Below, in pieces: positions 32,126-42,490 of a stretch of 64,000 bases of DNA. The notes under the pieces are model-generated. The model was not told the DNA's origin and did not search any database. It was given only the letters and a program-made list of their open reading frames with translations. The position numbers and the translations under genes are program-made. The DNA is from Yponomeuta sedellus (Eukaryota > Arthropoda > Insecta > Lepidoptera > Yponomeutidae). Where the stretch lies: assembly GCA_934045075.1 (NCBI GenBank), contig OW203736.1:20317805-20381804 (forward strand). Direction: 5' to 3'. Position 1 is the stretch's first letter. Each line of letters starts with the position of its first letter.

Positions 32126-32225
32126 TTAACTGTGTCTTAATATTACCAAGAAAAATTGAGGCTAAGGAGAGACAAAATAAAAAAATATAAAAAAAATCAA
32201 TCCGTAACAATTGTGTTTTTTCAAC

Positions 32226-32412
32226 ATTCAAATAACATTTATATACAGGCACAGACATTGCTAGGGTATCTTATGTCGTGGGAACCAGAAACAGCGACGT
32301 CACAAACGTGTAAACATCCAAGACCAGGGCTTTTTCGTAACCAGCCGGGTTCGAACCCGGGACCTCTTGCATGGTAGGTAGATGCGCCTACCGCGGCGCC
32401 ACAGAGATCGTG
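32226..32412 (-). mobile_element. SINE-4
   Basis: Tail AACATTTATATACAGGCACA to head CGCGGCGCCACAGAGATCG; slightly diverged. Confidence 0.75.
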
Positions 32413-32517
32413 TTATGGTAGTTCTGCCTAATCCACAAAGATAAATAATGAAGATTATATAGAGATAGTCGCAGATTAGAAGCTCCCGGACATTGACATC
32501 CTAATACTTTTTATTGC

Positions 32518-32630
32518 AAACCCACTTGTAACGTAACTGGATAGGTTGCATGTAAAAGTTGACGGACCCGAACCCGGACCTCTCCCATGGTAGGCAGTTG
32601 CGCTGCCGCTTCGCCACAGTGGTCGCCATC
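32518..32630 (-). mobile_element. tRNA-like SINE remnant related to SINE-4
   Basis: GAACCCGGACCTCTCCCATG, GGTAGGCAGTTGCGCTGCC, TTCGCCACAGTGGTCGCC: the head survives, the body differs. Confidence 0.55.
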
Positions 32631-32734
32631 AGTTACAGGCAACAAATTTGGCGTGATTGTGGCAATTATTACATAATCTAACGACAGATACAAAAAAAAT
32701 GCCTAAACGAAACAAAAAATGGGTGGTGAGGACA

Positions 32735-32806
32735 TTTTTATTAAAAAGTGTGGTGGTACGGAACCATCAGGTCGCGAGTCCGACTCACGCTTGACCGGTT
32801 TTTGCT
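32735..32806 (+). mobile_element. Short interspersed element fragment (GGTACGGAACC family)
   Basis: GTGGTACGGAACCATCAGG, CGCGAGTCCGACTCACGC and TTGACCGGTTTTT form a phrase I recognise as common in lepidopteran DNA. Confidence 0.5.
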
Positions 32807-33015
32807 TTGATGTAAATTCCCATTACGGAGAAATTATGTTAAGACAAAGCAACAACACTAGACAATAGAATAAGTTTTCTCAGCTTCTACTGGAGCAATA
32901 TTGTTAAAACTTTAGATGTAGGAGCATCATCTACTACAAATCATAACTATTCATGTTGTAACAAAATCTTTAGTATAAATCCTAAAATAGGAGGTCCTAC
33001 TTACTAGTTATTTAT

Positions 33016-33100
33016 CACGTCACGTCACGTCACGTCACGTCACGTCACGTCACGTCACGTCACGTCACGTCCCGTCACGTCACTTCACGTCACGTCATGT
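33016..33100. repeat. Pentanucleotide microsatellite (CACGT)n
   Basis: About 17 units with a few substitutions near the right end. Each unit contains ACGT, so the array is rich in palindromic CACGTCACGTG-like cores. Confidence 0.95.
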
Positions 33101-33740
33101 CATTTTATGTTAAATAAACCTCTTCTACTAAATTGTCATGCATAGATAGTATGTAATCGCAGAGGTTACATAATCATAACGTTAAAAAACCCATATCTGT
33201 GTAATTTTCATTTTTATGCGCAATAATGTTCTCTCACTATCTCAATATTCTCCCGTTCAAGATACATAATAATAACACGACTACGCTGGGTTCAACAAGA
33301 TTACTTTCTTAAATACATTGATTAAAATCTTTTAGCCTAACCTTTCTACAACACAGACGGTAGTAATGTGTGAGTCAGACGCAAATAGTGTCTTTTCAAT
33401 TATGCTTCGAAATTTAAGCATTATTTTGACAACCTTTTTCGAGAAAAATAAAAATTTCTGTACTGGCCAAATACATGCGAGATGCGGCCGTAAAAAATTG
33501 TAGGAAAATCCATATCCATCGTGCTTCAGCGGCCAAATAAATTAAAAAGTAAACTCATATCTGTCGTATAATTTAAAAGTGAAATGATCATCTACTACCT
33601 AACATGGCAACCAAGGAGGTAACCTATCAAAGGTTTTATGTAAGTAAGGCTTGCAAATAAAAATCTATTTATTAAAAAAAAACAAATGAACTAACGCGGG
33701 ATAATACTAGTGTTGTTCGTCGTTGATTTTAAAAAGTAAT
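33101..33740. other. No gene or recognised repeat
   Basis: A/T-rich; nothing assignable. Confidence 0.35.
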
Positions 33741-33748
33741 TGTATTTT

Positions 33749-33914
33749 AAAAATCTATTTAGAGGCTAATAATTCCACCCATGCCGGGATTCAAACCCGC
33801 GACCTCTGGCTATCCGTGCCAGCGCTCTTCCCAACTGAGCTAATGGGCGACTCACCGGCATCAGTGAAATTTCGAACCTCTTTACACTATTCTCTGTATC
33901 ACATACACTTACAC
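33749..33914 (-). mobile_element. SINE-2, inverted segment only
   Basis: Begins TAAAAATCTATTTAGAGGC (common breakpoint) and runs to ATTCTCTGTATCACATAC; no sense tail. Flanks GTATTTT at 33742-33748 and 33915-33921 may be the target duplication. Confidence 0.65.
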
Positions 33915-33921
33915 GTATTTT

Positions 33922-34484
33922 CTAATAAAAAGTTTTGCCTAGTACTACTTAGTGTGAATTTCCGCGCAATATTTAAGAAAATTAGTATGGAAGCCTAGGC
34001 TAGGCATTTATCAGTGCCTCTTTTGCTGGCCACTGCAGTAATGTACAACTAGTTAGTTTATATAATTAACCATATTATACATATAACAACTGCCTTTATT
34101 TCTGTTTCCGGCAACGTATATTATGTACGAGTATCCTCCACCATATTTCTAGGCGCATAAGATATACAAAACATTCCACACAAACTTTGTCTTTGGCCCG
34201 CGTAATCAAAAGCGCTATATTTCAGCGGAGAGCCGGCAGAATTTTAGCATCTATGACGAAGATAATAAAGACGAGGAGGTCCTTTAGATATGAAACAAAA
34301 TATATACGCGACGGATTTCAGTTTACGCAATGGCCTAGCCATAGTAGCCATACCTAATGCGCATAGCATTAGTTCCAGCAGTGTTGGCATTCAGCCATTT
34401 GTAAAGATGCGCTCAGATTGCCGCTGTGATTTAGAGACGGCGGTTTTGCTCATTCGGTCAATTAAGAAAACTAAAACTTTCGTA
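33922..34484. other. No gene or recognised repeat
   Basis: Mostly A/T rich; a 79-codon frame at 34290-34529 has no domain. Confidence 0.35.
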
Positions 34485-34557
34485 GGTGATTTGTCAGGAT
34501 CGTGGGAAGGGGCAGTCCCTGTACTCTGATTACCTCCCTGGGATACAGGCGTGATGT
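34485..34557 (+). mobile_element. R-7 repeat fragment
   Basis: GGTGATTTGTCAGGATCGTG, GGGGCAGTCCCTG, TGGGATACAGGCGTGA. It leads straight into the ATGT microsatellite. Confidence 0.65.
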
Positions 34558-34631
34558 TATGTATGTATGTATGTATGTATGTATGTATGTATGTATGTAT
34601 GTATGTATGTATGTATGTATGTATGTATGTA

Positions 34632-34662
<31 letters not shown>

Positions 34663-34745
34663 ATGTATGTATGTATGTATGTATGTATGTATGTATGTAT
34701 GTATGTATGTATGTATGTATGTATGTATGTATGTATGTATGTATG

Positions 34746-34775
<30 letters not shown>
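34558..34775. repeat. (ATGT)n microsatellite, about 54 units
   Basis: One interruption of GTGTGTGTGT at about 34634-34645. The Met-Tyr-Val-Cys frames are artefacts of the repeat. A (TATC)n run follows at 34800-34850. Confidence 0.96.
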
Positions 34776-34777
<2 letters not shown>

Positions 34778-35174
34778 ACTTTCGTAAGCACTATCTATAT
34801 ACTTGTCTATATATCTATCTATGTATATATCTTTCTATCTATCTATCTATCAAGACAAGCCATAAAGGACGCCCATTGTTGGGCATACACTCTTCACCGT
34901 CATCAGGCCAACTTCGCTGGCCCCGGAAATGTCAGTGCGGAAATCACAGGTCTAACTATCATATATATATTAAGTCGCGTACAGATAAACAGACGGACGG
35001 ATATGGCGAAGCTATAAAGCTGGGTACTGACCAACGTTATGAGGTGTAAGGTAACATTCGCCTACAGCCGCGTCGAGCTCTCAAACTGCTGCACACTCGC
35101 TGGTTTCCCCGTAACACTACGAGTACGTACTGACAGCATGAATGCTCAGTGTCTAACATATAATTAAATAAATA

Positions 35175-35640
35175 TATAGTAAGAATTGGAGTTTTGATAC
35201 CCATTTTCTCTCCACAAGGATCTAGATTTTGAAATGGACACAGAGTTTGAATTGTAACGTCATTAAGTCATGAAGCTAGGGGCGGTAGTAGCGGAGCGGT
35301 GTAGAACGCCGGCCTCTCAATCGGGAAGTCGTGGGTTCAAACCCCGGCATGTACCAATGACTTTGTTTTCTAAGTTATGTTCGTTTGTGAAATTGTAGTA
35401 GCAATACCACTCGCCGACCGTGAAGGAAAACATCGTAAGGAAACCCTAGTGTCTGAAGTGTTAATGTACCTCAGCGCTTGCTACGTACAATGGCCCAACT
35501 ATGAGGCTAAGTGCGGAAATCTCAGGTCTAACTACTAAGTCATGAAGCTGCAGTTTCTGCGCTACTTCGAATAAGACCATTTAATTTCGTTTCGTTTTCT
35601 TTTGTTTCGTTTCATAGTAATAAAATATTCATGAAAATAT
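35175..35640 (+). mobile_element. LINE-T 3-prime UTR fragment hosting SINE-1
   Basis: TAGATTTTGAAATGGACACA and GAATTGTAACGTCATTAAG before the SINE; TGCAGTTTCTGCGCTACTTC, GAATAAGACCATTTAATTTC after it. Confidence 0.65.
35278..35536 (+). mobile_element. SINE-1, intact (259 bp), 13-bp target duplication
   Basis: AAGTCATGAAGCT at 35265-35277 and 35537-35549. Head GGTAGTAGCGGAGCGG, B box GGGTTCAAACCCC, body GTTATGTTCGTTTGTGAAAT, AAGGAAACCCTAGTGTCTGA and tail GCGGAAATCTCAGGTCTAAC. Confidence 0.85.
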
Positions 35641-35642
35641 TA

Positions 35643-35851
35643 CACAGATCTCTTTAGCCCTATACTAAGTAATTTAATGACTTGTGTTACAGGTGCTAAC
35701 TGGACGATAGATTTAATACAATAAATACATAGAACCAAAGAGACTAACTAGAAAAGTTCATTTCCTAGTTTGACCCGGCCGGGGATCGAACGCGAGACCG
35801 TCGGTTTTACTGTCAGCGTGCCAAACCGCTGCGCCACCGAGCTCGCCAAAA
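35643..35851 (-). mobile_element. SINE-5
   Basis: On the minus strand: GGTGGCGCAGCGGTTTGGCA, B box GTTCGATCCCCGGCCGGG, AACTTTTCTAGTTAGTCTC, TATCGTCCAGTTAGCACCTG, ending near AAAGAGATCTGTGTAATA. Confidence 0.78.
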
Positions 35852-35865
35852 CATGTTACTTTACA

Positions 35866-36330
35866 CCTCGTAACGTTGGTCAGCTTTAGAGTTCCATTGT
35901 TAACTACGGAACCCGAAAAGGGTGAAATAGGTACACTTTTTCCCGACACATTTCGTGATGAGACCATTTTTGTGCCTCAGTATGAACGCAGCCTTAGGAA
36001 CTACGCTTCTATTCCGGGCACTGCCCTCTTTCTCTTTGACACATCTTCCGGTACAAGAAAACAATTCTTCCTATGACTACCCCAATGTGAAAGAGATACA
36101 GTTATGACCTGACCCCGAGGTAAGAAAGAGATGGAGTTACGACGACAAGTCTCCTGCCTCGATTTCTGAAGACTGACTGTGGTCAACTTTTATTTGCACC
36201 CTATTCAGTTACGTTACGAGTGAGATTGCAATAAAAAGTGTTAGGATGTCAATGACAGAGAACTTTCAATATGGGTCCATCTCTATATTCTCTTCATTAT
36301 TAACCTGTGTGGTTTAGGCAGAACTAACAC
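35866..36330. other. No gene or recognised repeat
   Basis: Two 61-66 codon frames on opposite strands, no domain. Confidence 0.3.
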
Positions 36331-36331
36331 A

Positions 36332-36525
36332 ACACGACCTCTGTGGCGCAGCGGTAGCGCATCTGCCTACCATTCAAGAGGTCCCGGGTTCGAACCCCAG
36401 CTGGGGACAAAAAAACTCCAGGTCTTGGATGTGTACATGTTTGTAATGTCGTTGTTTATGATTCACACAACACAGGGTATCCTAGTATGGGGTCAGAAGC
36501 AATGTATATAATTTTTTTGTTATGT
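36332..36525 (+). mobile_element. SINE-4
   Basis: Head GACCTCTGTGGCGCAGCGGT, B box GGGTTCGAACCCCAGC, body ATGTTTGTAATGTCGTTGTT, GGGTATCCTAGTATGGGG. Confidence 0.8.
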
Positions 36526-37070
36526 TATAACATAAGCTGACGCCTGTATCCCAGATGGGTAGACAGAGACAGGAGACTGCCACGGTCCTGACAGATCACC
36601 TTCGCTTCATCAACGTTGCATTCACGCACGCTGGTTCCGATTACTTGCCCTTTGCTAAATACATTGCCTATATAACTTCAATAAGTATCTATTCCAGCGA
36701 ATGTATGAAACTGCGTGCTCATTTAAGGGGGGCGCCTGGCGCGGTTATTCCCATACAAACTCACATAACACAACATTAAGCTCACGCCTGTATCCCAGAG
36801 GAGTAGGCAGAAACAAGGGACTGCCACTTGCCACGATTTTGACAGATCACCTCCGCTTCATCAACGTCCATTAGTCGTTGCATGCACGCACGCCGATTTT
36901 TGGTACTTCCATCTTGCCTTTTGCTTATTCATAGCCTATTTAACTTCAGTAAGTATCTGTATTGGGACACAATTGAGGCTACATAAAAAAAGTATCTGTT
37001 CTAGCGAATGTATGAAACTGCTTGCTCTTTAACAGGGCGCCTCACGGGCTAATTCCCATACAAAGATGGC
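36526..37070 (-). mobile_element. R-7 repeat, two tandem copies about 244 bp apart
   Basis: Each copy begins with CGCCTGTATCCCAG (36541 and 36785), continues with GACAGATCACC and CTTCATCAACGT, and ends with AGCGAATGTATGAAACTGC and ATTCCCATACAAA. The second copy carries a small internal duplication of AAGTATCTGT. Confidence 0.7.
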
Positions 37071-37195
37071 AACAAAACTTTGTCTAAATACTTATAGGAT
37101 ACAAAGAGAAGTTTAATCATTTTAAAATTCGAAACAATAATATTAAAAAAAAACGAGCTTTTTGCAGAAAAACTTTCCTAAGCACTTATTATTGC

Positions 37196-37285
37196 CTTAA
37201 ATCCAGATAAGCTTCGCGAATCAGAACAAAATCTGATCGGAACCTTCCGATCAAAAAGCGAGCGAGTTAATCTGGATTTAAGTCA
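37196..37285. repeat. Small inverted-repeat element, 12-bp ends
   Basis: CTTAAATCCAGAT at the left and ATCTGGATTTAAG at the right of about 90 bp. Possibly a deleted MITE. Confidence 0.5.
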
Positions 37286-37344
37286 GTAAATTAGGGCTTG
37301 TTAAGGGGTTTCTGTGAATAGGCTTATAACCTCATCAGAATATC

Positions 37345-37470
37345 TTCTTCAGGCTATATGTTAGTCCACTGCTGGACATAGCCCTCTCCTAATGGGCGCT
37401 ATAGCGCCCTGTCTTCAGCTTGCCGCATCCAGCATCTGCCGGCAGTATTTCGCAGATCGTCAGAATATTA
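37345..37470 (-). mobile_element. RTE-type LINE 3-prime end (minus)
   Basis: CTTCTTCAGGCTATATGTTA, GTCCACTGCTGGACATAGCC, GGGCGCTATAGCGCCCTG, CAGCTTGCCGCATCCAGCAT, CTGCCGGCAG. Confidence 0.72.
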
Positions 37471-37689
37471 TAGGCTACATTAAAAAAAAAACAGAACCTT
37501 TCTCTCATAGAGAGAGAGAGAAAGAGATTACGCTGACAGTAGCTTAATATTATACTTTGTAATATACTTAGATCCAACCCAACTTTTCATCTGCCGGTGG
37601 GCAGAACTAATTATAGTCAGAATTCCTTTTTATGGCGATCTTGCAATCTAGATCTCTTTAGCGAGGGAAGTCGATATTGTTATATTATT

Positions 37690-37835
37690 TTAATGCACTA
37701 ACCCGTGCTAAGGACAATTTTAAAAACCTATTTAGAGGTTAAAAATTACGTAATACAGAGAATATTGTAAAGAGGTTCGAAATTTCACTGATGCCGGTGA
37801 GTCTTCTCGAATTTTTAGCCTCTAAATAGGTTTTT
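37690..37835. mobile_element. SINE-2 inverted pair
   Basis: Reversed tail (TTTTAATGCACTAACCCGTG) and AAAAACCTATTTAGAGGTT, then ACGTAATACAGAGAATATTG in the other sense and ATAGGTTTTTAAAT at the right end. The target duplication is unclear. Confidence 0.72.
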
Positions 37836-37992
37836 AAATATAAATTGAAGAACATTTTACTTGACAAATGTTCTCATAGTGTGATAGAATTTTTGACTGA
37901 AAGACAATGACTCACGATTGAACTTGACTTTGAATCAGGTAATTTTAGCTTACTTAATATTAATTACCTAATTTACTACTCTTTGTTTGTGA

Positions 37993-38325
37993 AGCGCTCG
38001 TGGCCTAGGTGAACCGAGTGATTGGAATCAATCACTTGGTTAAGCAACAACAGGCGCGGTCAGGTACGGGATGGGTGAGCGTCCCGTGACTTCGCAAGGC
38101 ACGTTAAACCGTTGGTGCCGGCTGTCATATAATGGCAGTCGTTAAGCCATGTCGGAGGCCTTATGGGCGGCTTGATAACTTCTGACAGTAAGGCCCGCCA
38201 CTGTCTTACAATCCTCCACCAACCCGGACTTGGCCCCCGTGGTGGAGTATAGCCTAACCTTCCTGCGATGCAGGAAGAGACCCGTGCTCCAGCAGTGGGG
38301 ACATACAAAGGTTGATAACGAACTA
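37993..38325 (+). mobile_element. SINE-3, nearly full length
   Basis: GCTCGTGGCCTAGGTGAACC through GTTAAGCCATGTCGGAGG to GGGGACATACAAAGGTTGAT. Confidence 0.82.
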
Positions 38326-38654
38326 CTCTTTGACATGATTATGTATAATTTTTTTAGATTATTGTCAATAATGTGTCTAAGAAAACTTAATACAAGTTCA
38401 TTCCTACAAGGCGCTCTCTTACCGAAAAAAAAATTATGTCTAAAATGGCAAAGCATGTAGGAAACAACATAAAATGTTTCTACCTTATTTCAATACGCAT
38501 GCTTGACAAATGAAAATCTTTTATCTTCAAGGTAGGCAATTATAAGTAATTATATTCTCGCACTCGTTTGCTGTTTGTTCATCAATATATTTTCGATTTA
38601 ATTATTTATGTACATGCACCACGCAACGACTATATTCTTCATGCAATCCACTCC

Positions 38655-38795
38655 ATCCAAAGGTTGTCAGGAAGAGATCGCTCTTAGCGATAAGACCGCC
38701 AATTGTATAACATTACTTAGATTTAAGGATCATGGTTGTATAATTTTTCTGGTTGTGCAATAAAGTGTTCTCTATCTATCTATCTATCTTTATCT
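38655..38795 (+). mobile_element. LINE 3-prime end with TCTATC tail
   Basis: AAGGTTGTCAGGAAGAGATC, GCTCTTAGCGATAAGACCGC, GGTTGTGCAATAAAG then (TATC)n. Forward orientation of the tail family seen reversed elsewhere. Confidence 0.72.
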
Positions 38796-38800
38796 TTACG

Positions 38801-39060
38801 TGCCGAACTCGGTGGCGCAGCGGTTTGGCACGCTGACTGTAAAACCGAAGGTCGCGGGTTCGATCCCCGGCCGGGTCAAACTAGGAAACGAACTTTTCTA
38901 GTTTATCTCGAGTCTTGGACGTTATCTATGTATTTACTGTATTAAATCTATCGTCGAGTTAGCACCTATAACACAAGTAATTTAGTTGTACTTAGTATAG
39001 GGCTAACGAGATCTGTGTAATATGTCCATGAATTATGATAGTATAATATAATATTTAAAG
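38801..39060 (+). mobile_element. SINE-5, full length
   Basis: GAACTCGGTGGCGCAGCGGT, B box GGGTTCGATCCCCGG, CTAGTTTATCTCGAGTCTTG, TAGCACCTATAACACAAG, ending TAATATAATATTTA. It directly follows the LINE tail. Confidence 0.82.
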
Positions 39061-39505
39061 CCCAATGTACTGGAACGCAATTTTTGACATTTACAAGGCG
39101 ACTAGTGTCGTCATGTTACCCAGGCTTCTGTCGAATGGACGTCGTGACCTGGAACCTTTTTTCTGTTCGTAGGAATATGGGTCTTCACTCATAACTTGGG
39201 GTCGCATAAGGGTTTGTAAACGCTTTTTGCATTGCTCGGTCAAGGTTAGGTAATTCGTTTTAGATTTGCTCAGCGACCCTTTTTTACCTAACGTAATGTG
39301 TTTTGTGGGGAAATATGCTTTGTAGTACTGAAAGCACGTTTAGCAGAATGACTGATACAAGTCAACGCTTAGTATAGTATCAAGAAAAGATATAGTGAAA
39401 GTGAGATTAAGAATCTCAAGTAAAATTAATTCTACTATATATTTTCAAAGTAGTTAGGGACTTACGAAAAAAAGGTTTCTTATAACTTATTAAAAAGAAA
39501 AGAGA
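39061..39505. other. No gene or recognised repeat
   Basis: Starts with a phrase related to the 11140-11449 repeat (TGTACTGGAACGCAATTTTT). Confidence 0.35.
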
Positions 39506-39507
39506 AT

Positions 39508-39852
39508 CGCTCGTGGCCTAGCCAAACCTAGTGGTTGGAATCAATCACATTCACCCATCCTGCAGCTGACCGCGCCTGTTGTTGCGCGGTCAGCTGCAGG
39601 ATGGGTGACCGTCCCGTGACTTCCGCTAGTGGCAGTTTTTCTGAGCGCTTCCGCGCTTCGCAAGGCACGCTAAGCCGTTGGTGCCGGCTGTCATGTAATG
39701 GCAGTCGTTATGCCATATCGGAGGCCTTATGGGCGGCTTCATAACTTCTGACAGTAAGGCGAGCCACTGTCTTACAATCCTCCACCAAACCGGACTTTCT
39801 GCGAAGCAGGAAGAGACTCGTGCCCAGCAGTGGGGACGTTCAAGGGTTCGAT
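39508..39852 (+). mobile_element. SINE-3 with an internal inverted duplication
   Basis: Normal SINE-3 ends (CTCGTGGCCTAGCC; GTGGGGACGTTCAAGGGTT). Positions 39551-39575 are an exact inverted copy of 39584-39608, and the consensus GGTTAAGCAACAACAGGC has been replaced. Confidence 0.8.
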
Positions 39853-39892
39853 TAAAAAGAGACCAGATAAACAGTTAAACACTAAACGGGCC

Positions 39893-40010
39893 TAGTCGCG
39901 TCTATTTTTAATGGTAAAACGCAATTACCTTATTTCCCGACGTTTACAGCGTTACAGTTGCCGTGGTCTGGGGTAGATTATGTATGAGTATCGCGAATTA
40001 TTAAGAAATA
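39893..40010. mobile_element. Penelope-like tail fragment
   Basis: GGTAAAACGCAATTACCTTA, TTTCCCGACGTTT, GTTACAGTTGCCGTGGTCT and ATGTATGAGTATCGCGAATT match 10333-10500. Confidence 0.55.
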
Positions 40011-40029
40011 CTAGATAAACATTGAACAA

Positions 40030-40597
40030 GTGCACGAAAATGATATAGACGCATCAGCTTATAGCTGCTTGAGTAATTAATTAACTATACTATTTTTATT
40101 TTTAATGCGCTAACCCGTGCTAAGCCAAATGTCGCTGCCTGTACGTAATACAGAGAATAACACTATTATCTGTATTACGTACAGGCAGCGACATTTGGCT
40201 TCTAAGCGCGAGCACATAGATTATGGAATCCTCAGGACTAGTCGTGAGGAGATTGCTCTAGTCGTGAGGAGACTGAGTGCGTTGCTCAGGAGCATCAGCG
40301 GATTCGTCGTAATTTAATTCACTAATAGGCCATTCACTTGGATCGCGCATGACCCAAGGAGGACCTGAAAACCACAGGGGATGGTCGACTAACTTACCAG
40401 GCGTGAGACCACGTGATAAGCAGTCCGCGGAATTATCGCCTGCCTGTACGTAATACAGAGAATAACACTATTCTCTGTATTACGTACAGGCAGCGACATT
40501 TGGCTTAGCACGGGTTAGCGCATTAAAAATAAAAATAGTATAGTTAATTAATTACTCAAGCAGCTATAAGCTGATGCGTCTGTATCATTTTCGTGCA
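40030..40597. repeat. Inverted duplication with about 157-bp arms around a BEL/Pao scrap
   Basis: Left arm 40030-40187 and right arm 40442-40597 are complementary over about 157 bp with few mismatches. Each arm has about 65 bp that are not SINE (TGCACGAAAATGATA to TAATTAATTAACTATA), then SINE-2 tail (TTTTTAATGCGCTAACCCG) and 5-prime region (GTCGCTGCCTGTACGTAATA). Each arm also folds on itself at TACGTAATACAGAGAATA. The 250-bp centre contains the BEL/Pao fragment. Confidence 0.8.
40258..40440 (-). pseudogene. BEL/Pao LTR-retrotransposon pol fragment
   Basis: About 60 codons on the minus strand, open to a stop at 40258. They contain an Ala-Asp-Cys-Leu-Ser-Arg-Gly stretch followed by a Trp-x-Gly-Pro-Pro-Trp-like motif. 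In BEL/Pao elements this combination lies after RNase H, just before the integrase. No LTR, protease or integrase is present, so this is an inert scrap. It lies between the arms of the inverted duplication. Confidence 0.6.
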
Positions 40598-40794
40598 CCC
40601 GCAACCTCTGGCTATCCGTGCCAGCGCTCTTTCCAACTGAGCCAATGGGCGACTCACCGGCATCAGTGAAATTTCGAACCTCTTTACACAAAGAGGTTCG
40701 AAATTTCACTGATGCCGGTGAGTCGCCCATTGGCTCAGTTGGAAAGAGCGCTGGCAAGGACAGCCAGAGGTTGCGGGTTCGTATCCCGGCATGG

Positions 40795-42249
40795 ATGATG
40801 ATGATGATGATGATGATGAATCATTTATTTTTGCTTAAAGACACACACACATAAAGCATCACATAAAAAATAATTACATAAAATAGTTTAAGTACAAATA
40901 CAGCTTTATCTTAAATACTAACTCACATGCATCGAGTTCTACGGCATTTTAGGCCGTATGTGGGTGTGCCACATAAGCTCAAAAAGGCCGTATCTCAGTA
41001 TAATGGTACCTACTTTAAATAAGTAGATATTCTACTGATTTTCAGCTACAGCCAAAGTGTGAGAACGGCAATGACATTTGAATAAAACAACTACAATATT
41101 TAAAATAAAAATAGGTACAAAACGACCTTTAACCATAAACAATAAATTATACAGAATAAACCGCTTTGCTCATTAATTAAACAAATAATTCCTTAATTAT
41201 TACTTGATTATGACTATTGTACCAGCAAGAGTTGCACTGTGTATAATTAGTAGTGTGTTGTTAGTGCATATATTATTCAAACAATGATTCAATAATACAT
41301 ATAATAATGATTCAATTTCTCCATTTAATATAATATAACATAAATATGATTTAATAATAACAATTATTCATTCTACAATTATTAATTTTTATTAATTTAT
41401 TAACACGCATTAATATTTAAATGTCAACCCATAGACACCCATTTAAAATAAGAAATAAAAAAAATTGTACAACCGCTAAATCTCTCACTATCATAAATCC
41501 TCCTGCTAGAAACTCCCAGTTTTTTGTAACTCTAGTAAGTAAGCTTTAAAATGATTTTTGAAAGTAATTTTCACCGATATTTGCCTTATGGGTGGAGGAA
41601 TATTGTTCCAGCATTTGGTTGCGTGATAGCGGAAACTGCCAGTGAAAGCTGCTGTGCGGTGTCTGTGGATCTCAAGAGGCTGCCGCGCTGACCTGGGATG
41701 TGCAGATGCAAATTGAGAGAATATCAGCTTTTGATAAAGATATTCTGGGCATTTATAATGGATAATATCAAACATGAGCGAGGCTAGATGCACGAGCCTA
41801 CGCGAGGCCATATTAAGCGTGGATGTTTCGTTGAGATATGGAGTCACGTGACCACGAGGAGGAATGTCAAAGCAATATCTGCAGCATGCGTTCTGTACCC
41901 GCTGTATTAGACGCTGTGATTTATAAAGCAGTCGTGGCCCATAAACCAAGTCAGCGTAGTTAAGCCGAGACAGAATCAGAGACTCACATACAGTTATACG
42001 TGCTTTTTCACTTAGTAGGTTACGAATCTTGTACAAAATTTTTAATCTATAAAAGCAGTTCTTTACAAGGCTCGCAATATGAGTTTCAAATCGCAGTTCA
42101 CCGTCCATGACAATGCCCAAATTCCTCGCTTCCTCAACACGATCAATATCTTTACCTAGTATCTGTATTTTAGGAGAAGCGTTAATAATTTTTTTTATTT
42201 GTGTCTTTGTACCCAGTACCATGTATTTAGTTTTAGCCGGATTTAATCC
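40795..42249 (-). mobile_element. 5-prime truncated CR1/Jockey-like LINE inserted into SINE-2
   Basis: Flanked by GCATGG at 40789-40794 and 42250-42255. The minus strand encodes the C-terminal part of ORF2 (41506-42246), then about 700 bp of 3-prime UTR ending in a (TCA)n tail (40795-40819). Confidence 0.8.
41506..42246 (-). pseudogene. LINE ORF2, C-terminal part of reverse transcriptase and tail
   Basis: The frame is open from the LINE edge (LNPAKTKYMVLGTK) to the stop at 41506. LNPAKTK followed by the residues around LGIVMDGELRF is the region after the RT active site, with the thumb-type helix ILYKIRNLLSEKARI, LNYADLVYGP, IQRVQNACCRY and the end motif FRYHATKCWNNIPPPIR. The catalytic palm and endonuclease are missing because of 5-prime truncation. 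No internal stop is present, so the insertion is relatively young. It may or may not be the same family as the LINE at 1-2292. Confidence 0.82.
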
Positions 42250-42414
42250 GCATGGGTGGAATTTTTAGCCGCTAAATAGGTTTTTAGACTTTGTTTTACT
42301 TGACTAAGTAAAACTTTGATGTGTTTGGCTATCAACTAGTAACATTATGCCAATCAAAACATGGTTTCTTGGATTGTTAAAAAGTTTTCAGTGTTGCAAG
42401 CCTCTAAAAACTTT

Positions 42415-42490
42415 TAATGAACGAACGAATGAACGAACGGAGACAAACAAACGACCGAACGAACGAATGAAATAATAAATGAATGAATAA
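42415..42490. repeat. Imperfect (GAAC)n/(GAAT)n microsatellite
   Basis: AACGAACGAATGAACGAACG and derivatives; resembles the array at 19653-19785. Confidence 0.75.

Larger units (their letters stand above)
40597..42287. mobile_element. SINE-2 palindromic pair split by a LINE
   Basis: Left arm 40597-40685 and right arm 40690-40779 mirror each other around ACAC: each holds the tRNA-like core and CGGCATCAGTGAAATTTCGA. The right unit stops at CCCGGCATGG (40794) and resumes at 42250 with GCATGGGTGGAATTTTTAGC, ending TAGGTTTTTAG, the usual SINE-2 end. Confidence 0.8.

Noticed and set aside
34502..35017. Long Met-Tyr-Val-Cys reading frames
   Set aside because: Translation of the (ATGT)n microsatellite in several phases and both strands.
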